Assembly (NCBI GenBank): GCA_902795665.1 | Contig: CADBMA010000021.1 | Location: 1 to 8,534 of the forward strand | Source: an uncultured Rhodospirillales bacterium | GTDB lineage: Bacteria > Pseudomonadota > Alphaproteobacteria > RF32 > CAG-239 | Direction: 5' to 3' | Length of the DNA: 8,534 nucleotides | In this document: one piece after another, positions 1 through 4,567 of the stretch | Position numbering within the stretch: position 1 is the stretch's first letter | Layout: each line of letters opens with the position of its first letter | The notes under the pieces: generated by a model | What the model was told of the DNA's origin: nothing | Database searches by the model: none | Seen by the model: only the letters and a program-made list of their open reading frames with translations | Translations under genes and position numbers: made by a program

Positions 1-1
1 G

Positions 2-343
2 CTGTTAATCGTGTTATCATTTATGGCTGTACTTTCTGCATTGCGCAACAAAGAGTTGGCAGACGACAGAAAATGTAATTCTTGCCTTAGCGACAAAGTG
101 GCTCGCCTTTTTAAGCAATTAAAAATTGTCAATGCAGAAAAGGATGTTTATTGCTCTCAATTTGATTTGGTTATGGATAAGTTAGATGAAAGTATGCGGC
201 TTGAGCTGCGTGCTCATTTGGAAAAACTTAAACAAGAAACCGAAGTTCGGACTGTTAATAAAAAAACACCGAATGATATGGGAGTTATCAGAGCATGCAG
301 TCGGCTTATAGGGCTTATTGATGATACGGAGGCAAAGTATTGA
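2..343 (+). CDS. Hypothetical helical protein, probably 5'-truncated by the window edge
   Basis: The reading frame is open from the first base of the window to a TGA at 341-343, so the true start may lie upstream. Internal candidates are GTG at 11 and ATG at 23, but neither has a Shine-Dalgarno-like sequence before it, which favours a partial gene. I do not recognise the family. The visible N-terminal part is hydrophobic (LLIVLSFMAVLSAL), possibly the end of a membrane helix or a buried helix. A Cys-x2-Cys pair (CNSC) follows, and then a largely helical, charged body with heptad-like leucines (LDESMRLELRAHLEKLKQE). The Cys pair alone is not enough to claim zinc binding. A strong hairpin terminator begins 7 bases after the stop codon, which supports this being a real gene end. 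The product and role are unknown. Confidence 0.6.
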   Translation: MLIVLSFMAVLSALRNKELADDRKCNSCLSDKVARLFKQLKIVNAEKDVYCSQFDLVMDKLDESMRLELRAHLEKLKQETEVRTVNKKTPNDMGVIRACSRLIGLIDDTEAKY

Positions 344-350
344 AAATGTT

Positions 351-381
351 AAAGGCTGAAAACTTGTTTTCAGCCTTTTTT
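351..381 (+). terminator. Rho-independent terminator after the left-edge gene
   Basis: A perfect 13-bp inverted repeat (351-363 with 366-378) is separated by only two bases and runs into a T tract ending at 381. It lies 7 bases after the stop of the left-edge gene and 20 bases beyond the stop of yacG on the other strand, so it sits between convergent genes. On the minus strand the stem is followed by a shorter, interrupted T-rich stretch, so it may also end the dksA-yacG transcript, less efficiently. Confidence 0.88.
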
Positions 382-401
382 GTTGTTGATATAGTGATTG
401 C

Positions 402-623
402 TTATTTAGTTTCTTGATTGTTTTGATCAGGAGCATTGTGTAAGGCGGCTATATCTTCAATATCCTGCTCATCAAGTTCAACTGCTTCAAAGCTATAATC
501 ACCATTAAACCACTTTCCTAAATCAATGTCTGCGCAACGCTTTGAGCAGAAAGGACGATAAGTGTTATCAGTATGCTCTTTTCCGCATATCGGGCATTTA
601 TAAGTCTTATCTGTGCTTTGCAT
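402..623 (-). CDS. yacG: DNA gyrase inhibitor / zinc-binding protein YacG
   Basis: This is a 73-residue protein of the YacG family, small cytoplasmic zinc proteins; the E. coli member binds GyrB and inhibits DNA gyrase. The zinc ligands are visible as Cys10-x2-Cys13 (KCPICGK) and Cys26-x3-Cys30. They are followed by the family signature RPFCSKRCADIDLGKW at residues 23-38. The tail from about residue 50 is acidic and Gln/Asn-rich and probably disordered. The length is normal for the family. Its ATG overlaps the TAA stop of the upstream RNase gene by one base (TAATG), with a purine-rich AAAGGCG ribosome site inside the end of that gene, so translation is coupled. It is the last gene of the dksA-maf-rng-yacG operon. 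The family call is secure; gyrase inhibition in this organism is inferred by homology. Confidence 0.95.
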   Translation of the reverse strand: MQSTDKTYKCPICGKEHTDNTYRPFCSKRCADIDLGKWFNGDYSFEAVELDEQDIEDIAALHNAPDQNNQETK

Positions 624-1795
624 TATTCGCCTTTCTCAACTCGTCCGGTGCCACTGCAAGTACGGCATTCATCGGTGAGAAGTTCTTGTAGGGACGGACG
701 TTTGCGAACGCGTACAATCTCGACCAATCCACCGTGGCTGAGGCCAAAGATACGGTTTTTAGCGGTATCATCTTTCATTTCATGTTCAAGAATTTCCAGC
801 AATGGTTTAATGTACCGAAAATCGGAGTGACCAGCGAAATCGATAACAATTTTTCCGGATAAGTTGCGCAAGCGGATTTGTTTGGCAATTTCGACTGCGG
901 CTTCGTTGTTTATATGATTTAAGGAACCGTTGCCGTTATCCCTTCCGCTGTCAACATCAATGGCTACGCAGGCTCTGGTTTCTTCAATTGTTATGCGTCC
1001 GCCTGATTTTAAGTTGATTTCTTTTTCAAGGGCGGTACCGATAACCTCATCAATTCCATACTCTTCAAAAGGGCTGTTACAAATAACAAATTCAATATTC
1101 TTTCCTTTGAATGATTCTTCAAGATTATGGTTGTTGGTGATGATTTTGCGTAAACTTCCGCTGTTGTAATAATTGTTTACATATTCGAATATGGAATCCG
1201 GTTTTTTGTAGAGCAAGCAAGGGGCTTGTTCGCTGCGTGCTTTTATACGAATGCGTTCAAAGCTATCGCGCAGTAGCGACATTTCTTCCAGAACGTCATT
1301 TATTTCGGCTGTTTCTGCAGCAGTACGTATAACCCATCCTTCTTGTCCGGTAATGTTTGCTTTTACTGCGGATAACAATTCAGAGGCGGTGTTTTTATTT
1401 TCAATTTTGCTTGAGGCTTCAACATTCATACGATATGGGCAATAAACAAGATATGTTCCGACAATTTGGATTGAGCGGAACAGGCGGGCATTTTTTTCAG
1501 CATGACGTTCTTGGGCTACTTGCACTACAACGGTTTGCCCTTCAACTAAATGTCCGTCATTCATATCATATTCTTCAGCGTTTAAAAATGCTTCATTTTC
1601 GGTGCCTATATTTACAAAAAATCCGTATTTTTCGTGAGCAAGACTAACTTTTTTGGTTATTTTGCCCAAATAAACATTTCCGTAGATAGATTGATTGGAG
1701 CTTATAATTTCAATTTCCCGTACGTCGTTATTTTTAATTAAAGCAATACCTGTGACGTGGCTGTTTTTGTCATAGACGATGGTATCTATACTCAT
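623..1795 (-). CDS. rng: Ribonuclease E/G family endoribonuclease, short form
   Basis: This is an endoribonuclease of the RNase E/G family, which cleaves single-stranded, often 5'-monophosphorylated RNA in rRNA maturation and mRNA decay. An S1-type RNA-binding domain spans about residues 35-105 (YGNVYLGKI, then GFFVNIG and AFLNAEE). The 5'-sensor motif is GWVIRTAAE, with Arg157 and Thr158. The DNase I-like catalytic core carries Asp280 (VAIDVDSG) and Asp319 (KIVIDF), matching the metal-binding pair Asp303/Asp346 of E. coli RNase E. A zinc-link-like Cys377-x2-Cys380 (CRTCSGTG) lies ten residues from the end. At 390 residues it is about 100 shorter than E. coli RNase G and lacks the C-terminal small domain and any degradosome scaffold. 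The position after E. coli Asn305 in this motif reads Asp282. The start is supported by an AGGA-type site five bases upstream of the ATG, which overlaps the maf stop as ATGA. The symbol could equally be an rne-like variant. Confidence 0.93.
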   Translation of the reverse strand: MSIDTIVYDKNSHVTGIALIKNNDVREIEIISSNQSIYGNVYLGKITKKVSLAHEKYGFFVNIGTENEAFLNAEEYDMNDGHLVEGQTVVVQVAQERHAEKNARLFRSIQIVGTYLVYCPYRMNVEASSKIENKNTASELLSAVKANITGQEGWVIRTAAETAEINDVLEEMSLLRDSFERIRIKARSEQAPCLLYKKPDSIFEYVNNYYNSGSLRKIITNNHNLEESFKGKNIEFVICNSPFEEYGIDEVIGTALEKEINLKSGGRITIEETRACVAIDVDSGRDNGNGSLNHINNEAAVEIAKQIRLRNLSGKIVIDFAGHSDFRYIKPLLEILEHEMKDDTAKNRIFGLSHGGLVEIVRVRKRPSLQELLTDECRTCSGTGRVEKGE

Positions 1796-2364
1796 TTTAT
1801 TCCTATTCCTTGTAATAAATTTTGTGTTTCAAACAGAGGCAGACCAACAATTCCGCTATAAGAGCCTATGATTTTCCTGACATATCCGGCAAAAGAGCCT
1901 TCAATTTTGTATCCGCTGCATCCAACCCATTCATGTCCGGCAACATATTGAGAAATTTCTTCACTGCTCAGTCGTTTGGTTATGACACGCGAGGTTACGC
2001 AACGCTGAGAGATGCGTCCGAGGCGATCGATGACGCAAACGGCGCTTATAACTTGACATGAACGTCCGGATAGCAGCTTCATGACAGAGGTTTGTTCTTC
2101 GTCATTACGAGCCTTGTGAAGTATCCGATTGCCAACGCAGACAACAGTATCTCCGGCAAGAATATTCTCATTCGGATGTAATTTTGCAGTTTTTTGAGCT
2201 TTTTCAAGAGCCATGCGTTTGACATAAGCTGTAGGCTTTTCACCTTTTTTAGTGCTTTCATCTATATCGGCTGGAGCAATTTTTTTAGGCTCATATCCAA
2301 TTTGCTTTAGTAGCAATAAGCGCTGAGGTGAGGCTGATGCTAATATGAAGTCTGTCTTATACAT
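1792..2364 (-). CDS. maf: Maf family nucleoside triphosphate pyrophosphatase
   Basis: Maf proteins are cytoplasmic pyrophosphatases that hydrolyse non-canonical or surplus nucleoside triphosphates to monophosphates (dTTP/UTP and modified bases in the YhdE type, m7GTP in the YceF type). The 190-residue length is normal. The substrate loop is FILASASPQRLLLL at residues 7-20; the family usually has SPRR where this has SPQR. The catalytic aspartate is in LAGDTVV (Asp72). The C-terminal block IGSYSGIVGLPLFET (166-180) resembles the YhdE-type GSYSxVVGLPL more than the YceF-type block, so a dTTP/UTP pyrophosphatase is the better guess. The usual G-K-A-G-x-Y segment reads GCSGY, without the lysine. 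The gene starts 9 bp after the dksA stop and overlaps rng by four bases (ATGA). A GAGG site overlaps the end of dksA, rather far (14 bases) from the ATG. The infA-maf-rng-yacG order is familiar in alphaproteobacteria; here dksA leads. Confidence 0.93.
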   Translation of the reverse strand: MYKTDFILASASPQRLLLLKQIGYEPKKIAPADIDESTKKGEKPTAYVKRMALEKAQKTAKLHPNENILAGDTVVCVGNRILHKARNDEEQTSVMKLLSGRSCQVISAVCVIDRLGRISQRCVTSRVITKRLSSEEISQYVAGHEWVGCSGYKIEGSFAGYVRKIIGSYSGIVGLPLFETQNLLQGIGIK

Positions 2365-2373
2365 AACGAAGTT

Positions 2374-2799
2374 TTATTCCTCGCTATAAGTTTTTTCCAT
2401 TCTTTCGTGTCTTTCTTGAGCTTCAAGGCACAAGGTTGCAACCGGACGAGCTTCTAAGCGATCAATTCCGATAGGTTCTCCGGTTTCCTCACAATAACCA
2501 TACTCTCCGTCTTCAATGCGTTTTAGAGCTTCGTTAATTTTGGTAATCAATTTCCGAGCGCGGTCTTTGGTGCGCAAGTCGAGAGCCTTGTCAGTTTCAA
2601 GCGATGCACGGTCTACGTCATCAGGTTGGTTTAATCCGCCTTGGCGCAGGTCTTCTAATGTGTCTTCAGATTGTGAAACGAGAGATTTTTTCCAAGCTTC
2701 TAATTTGCGGCGAAAATATTCCAATTGCAATTCATTCATATATTCTTCATCGTTTGATGGTTTATAGTCTGGGGGAAGGATTATTGAAGTTTCTACCAT
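2374..2799 (-). CDS. dksA: RNA polymerase-binding transcription factor DksA
   Basis: DksA enters the RNA polymerase secondary channel and, with ppGpp, represses rRNA promoters and activates amino-acid biosynthesis promoters. The protein has 141 residues against 151 in E. coli. YMNELQLEYFRRKLEAWKKS (20-39) opens the coiled coil. The acidic tip matches the DxxDxA motif: Asp60, Asp63 and Ala65 in QPDDVDRAS. The second coiled-coil arm contains RARKLITKINEALKRIEDG. The globular part has GYCEETGEP and IDRLEARPVATLCLEAQERH. Of the four zinc cysteines only Cys103 and Cys124 remain; the other two positions are Thr106 and Ala127. This is common in alphaproteobacterial DksA, where the fold is kept without a canonical C4 zinc site. 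AAGGAG six bases before the ATG is the best ribosome site in the window. It is the first gene of the dksA-maf-rng-yacG operon. Confidence 0.96.
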   Translation of the reverse strand: MVETSIILPPDYKPSNDEEYMNELQLEYFRRKLEAWKKSLVSQSEDTLEDLRQGGLNQPDDVDRASLETDKALDLRTKDRARKLITKINEALKRIEDGEYGYCEETGEPIGIDRLEARPVATLCLEAQERHERMEKTYSEE

Positions 2800-2840
2800 T
2801 TTATTCTCCTTACTTTATTTTGAGTGTTCATATATTCCAT

Positions 2841-2869
2841 ATTAAATATAATTCAATTATGACAATCAA
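2841..2869 (-). promoter_or_regulatory. Candidate sigma-70 promoter for the dksA operon
   Basis: On the minus strand, TTGATT (2864-2869) and TTTAAT (2841-2846) are separated by 17 bases, a plausible -35/-10 pair 42 bases upstream of the dksA ATG. The region is very AT-rich, and other pairings such as TTGTCA or TTGAAT with nearby TA-rich hexamers are almost as good, so the exact element is uncertain. No clear terminator separates the upstream pilin gene from dksA, so read-through from the pilin promoter is also possible. Confidence 0.35.
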
Positions 2870-2893
2870 GTAAAATATGTATTTATTACACGA

Positions 2894-3460
2894 TTATTGA
2901 AATGTCCATTTAATTGTATTATTGAGTTCGCTGTTGCAAAAATCGTTAGCGGCAGCTGCAGGTATAGGCATTCTGTGTTCTTCGCTGCTGGTTATCCATT
3001 CTAACTTGTTATCATTTACTTCCATATACGACAGATTTGAATATTGGTTGTGAGCCCAGTTTTGGGTTGCAAGCTCTACGCATGGGACAACAGGTATATT
3101 GGTGAAAGTTATAGTATATTCATGCGGAGAAGCTCCGGTTGTTGATATAGTGATATTGCCTCCGAATTTGTGTGTCATAAAAGGATTTGTGCTACTGCCG
3201 CCCCAGTTAATATCAGATGGAGCCAGCTTTTCGTCTTTAATAAGCTTGGCGGTTAAGCTGCTGTAATCTTCTGAGGCTGAAAAACGCGTGTTTATGGCTT
3301 TTTCAAGTTCGACAATTTGGGAGGTGAGGCGGCTGACTCTATAGCGGTCGTGCATATGTGAAATAGTCTTGATTATAGTTCCTACGACAGCTGTCAATAT
3401 GGCAATAACAGCAATAGATTCTATTAATGTATAGCCTGATTGTGTTTTGTTTGGTTTCAT
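2894..3460 (-). CDS. Type IV prepilin-like protein, PilS-like
   Basis: This is a pilin or pseudopilin subunit: exported, held in the inner membrane, cleaved and N-methylated by a prepilin peptidase, then assembled into a fibre. The leader is short and basic (MKPNKTQSG). Cleavage after Gly9 would leave mature Tyr1 with the conserved Glu at +5 (YTLIE). A hydrophobic stretch follows (SIAVIAILTAVVGTII, 15-30) and continues into an amphipathic helix to about residue 60. The globular domain is beta-rich, with NPF at 92-94, a GGNITIS segment, and VPCVELATQNW; Cys127 and Cys175 could form the C-terminal disulfide loop of pilins. The layout of the second half resembles the PilS family of type IVb major pilins, although the leader is short as in type IVa. 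There are 188 residues. AAGGA lies eight bases upstream of the ATG. No assembly ATPase, peptidase or secretin gene is nearby, so the machinery must be encoded elsewhere. The prepilin call is firm; the subfamily is inferred from memory of motifs. Confidence 0.85.
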   Translation of the reverse strand: MKPNKTQSGYTLIESIAVIAILTAVVGTIIKTISHMHDRYRVSRLTSQIVELEKAINTRFSASEDYSSLTAKLIKDEKLAPSDINWGGSSTNPFMTHKFGGNITISTTGASPHEYTITFTNIPVVPCVELATQNWAHNQYSNLSYMEVNDNKLEWITSSEEHRMPIPAAAANDFCNSELNNTIKWTFQ

Positions 3461-3505
3461 GTCTTATTCCTTGCAATTAAAGCAGTTTTTACTTTACTTT
3501 TATTC

Positions 3506-3536
3506 ATTATACACTAATTATATTAAAAAGTGATAA
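3506..3536 (-). promoter_or_regulatory. Candidate promoter for the prepilin gene
   Basis: On the minus strand a consensus TATAAT lies at 3506-3511, 45 bases upstream of the pilin ATG. The best -35 match is TTATCA at 3531-3536, but its 19-base spacing is longer than ideal. The -10 overlaps a TATACA on the opposite strand (3508-3513), which could serve the divergent outer-membrane gene but lacks a convincing -35. The two genes may therefore share one small control region. Confidence 0.4.
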
Positions 3537-3551
3537 AGAAAGGAATAAAAA

Positions 3552-4091
3552 ATGAAAAAAATAATGATAATGTTTGTTTCTGCACTGGTAAGTATGTTTC
3601 AGGTATCAGTATCGCAAGCTGTAGAGAATAACTATCGCCCCTATTTAGGACTGGATTATGCGTATGATGCAAGCAGTGCTCATCCGCATTATAATTCAGT
3701 TCGTGCAGTATTGGGATCTGTATATAACCCATATTTTGGAACCGAAGTTTTTTATCAATATTCTGATAAAGATGAAATGAAACCACAGGGGATTCGCAAC
3801 GCATCATTTAATGCATATGGATTGGATATGCTGGCGTATTTGCCGTTAGGAGATAGTGGTGTTGCGCCATTGCTTGCAGCCGGTATCGGGCAATATACTT
3901 TCAAGTCTAAATATGCTGATGGAGCGCATAATAATGACCATGGCTGGGGGTATCGTTTGGGAGCAGGTTTGCAATATGATATTGATAGTAACTGGGCGGT
4001 ACGCGCTATTGTACGCTATGTAAAAACAGATAAAATATCTGCATATAAACATTTGAATGAATATACACTGGGTATTCGTTATACTTTTTGA
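3552..4091 (+). CDS. Outer-membrane beta-barrel protein (OmpA/opacity-like porin family)
   Basis: This is a 179-residue exported protein with the hallmarks of a small eight-stranded outer-membrane barrel. The signal peptide is MKKIMIMFVSALVSMF followed by QVSVSQA, with cleavage predicted after Ala23. The mature part alternates polar and aromatic/aliphatic residues in likely strands: YLGLDYAYDA (31-40), GTEVFYQYS, SFNAYGLDMLAYLPL, PLLAAGIGQYTF, WGYRLGAGLQYDI, WAVRAIVRYVKT and YTLGIRYTF. It ends in Phe179 with aromatic Tyr177, the usual signal for barrel insertion. Between strands lie charged, presumably surface-exposed loops such as KYADGAHNNDHG. AAAGGA lies seven bases before the ATG, supporting this start. 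It diverges from the prepilin gene and is followed by a hairpin. The exact function (adhesin, structural barrel or small pore) cannot be told from the sequence. Confidence 0.88.
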   Translation: MKKIMIMFVSALVSMFQVSVSQAVENNYRPYLGLDYAYDASSAHPHYNSVRAVLGSVYNPYFGTEVFYQYSDKDEMKPQGIRNASFNAYGLDMLAYLPLGDSGVAPLLAAGIGQYTFKSKYADGAHNNDHGWGYRLGAGLQYDIDSNWAVRAIVRYVKTDKISAYKHLNEYTLGIRYTF

Positions 4092-4122
4092 TAAAAATAA
4101 TAGGTAAAAAGTTTTGAATATC

Positions 4123-4161
4123 TCCCGCGGGATTGAAACTCCCGCGGGTATTCTTATATTT
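4123..4161 (+). terminator. Hairpin terminator after the outer-membrane protein gene, with palindromic arms
   Basis: A 9-bp stem (CCCGCGGGA at 4124-4132 with TCCCGCGGG at 4140-4148) encloses a seven-base loop and is followed by an imperfect T-rich stretch (TATTCTTATATTT). It starts 32 bases after the stop codon. Each arm contains the self-complementary octamer CCCGCGGG, so the arms are also direct repeats of one another. The interrupted T tract suggests incomplete termination, so some transcripts may continue into the next gene. Confidence 0.75.
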
Positions 4162-4196
4162 GTTATCGAAGTTTAATAATGTTGAAAGAGGATCAA

Positions 4197-4496
4197 ATGA
4201 AAAAGGTTATAACAGTAGGATTATTTGCGTTTTTGGCAGTCATTGGATATTATATCGGAAATGCCGTTGCGCAAGGAAAAAATAATTCCAACAGCCAAGA
4301 ACCGGTTGGGGTTATGGTTATAGAAGAAGAATATGATGTGGTGGCACCTGTTTCGGCAGAAAGTGCCGCTCAGCATAAAGAATCAGCTAAGAAAATGATG
4401 CAGCAGAAACATCATAATAATTCATCTAATCAGCATAATAGCAGTGATGGAGTTATGATGGAAGAAACAATCAGCGAAACCGAAACTGCTAACTAA
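4197..4496 (+). CDS. Small exported low-complexity protein, unknown function
   Basis: I do not recognise this 99-residue protein. The start at 4197 is preferred over the in-frame ATG at 4179 because GAGGA lies five bases before it and the product then begins with a clean signal peptide: MKKVITVGLFAFLAVIGYYI, then GNAVA, with cleavage predicted after Ala25. The mature part of about 74 residues has no cysteine and looks disordered. It has an acidic patch (VIEEEYDVV), then a stretch rich in His, Asn, Ser, Gln and Met (His60, 72, 73, 80; Met67/68, Met87/88), containing an imperfect repeat HHNNSSNQHNSSD, and an acidic Thr/Glu tail. It lies downstream of the outer-membrane protein gene, beyond a hairpin with a poor T tract, so co-expression is possible. 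A periplasmic metal-binding or envelope-stress role can be imagined from the His/Met content, but nothing proves it. Confidence 0.72.
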   Translation: MKKVITVGLFAFLAVIGYYIGNAVAQGKNNSNSQEPVGVMVIEEEYDVVAPVSAESAAQHKESAKKMMQQKHHNNSSNQHNSSDGVMMEETISETETAN

Positions 4497-4518
4497 GAAG
4501 TGTTTTGTCTGAGGACTG

Positions 4519-4558
4519 AACTCCCGAAGGTTATCCCCTCACCATCGGGAGTTTTTTT
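4519..4558 (+). terminator. Rho-independent terminator after the small exported protein gene
   Basis: A 9-bp stem (AACTCCCGA at 4519-4527 with TCGGGAGTT at 4545-4553) has a loop that can add a GG/CC pairing, and it runs into a T tract at 4552-4558. It begins 23 bases after the stop codon. The convergent recG gene ends 10 bases past it; read on the minus strand the stem is not followed by a T tract, so it is a one-directional terminator at best. Confidence 0.88.
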
Positions 4559-4567
4559 ATTTTACGA

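Noticed and set aside
182..436. Minus-strand ORF overlapping the left-edge gene and its terminator
   Set aside because: It crosses a strong terminator hairpin and overlaps the end of yacG, and its composition is Lys/Asn/Phe-rich, as expected of random AT-rich translation.
573..830. Plus-strand ORF opposite yacG and rng
   Set aside because: It is antisense to two well-recognised family genes with intact motifs and has no ribosome site or recognisable product.
2604..2873. Plus-strand ORF opposite dksA running into its promoter region
   Set aside because: It is a shadow of the DksA reading frame; its hydrophobic end comes from AT-rich intergenic sequence, and no ribosome site is seen.
3523..3807. 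94-codon minus-strand ORF across the start of the outer-membrane protein gene
   Set aside because: It lies antisense to a gene with a clear signal peptide, ribosome site and barrel pattern, and its own product shows no domain and would cover the divergent promoter region.
4124..4148. Possible CRISPR-like or REP-like repeat pair (CTCCCGCGGG twice)
   Set aside because: There are only two copies, they form one hairpin directly after a stop codon, and no further spaced copies exist in the window; a terminator explains it better.
4179..4196. Earlier ATG at 4179 as the start of the small exported protein
   Set aside because: The ATG at 4197 has a well-placed GAGGA and gives a standard signal peptide; the extra MLKEDQ has no ribosome site of its own.
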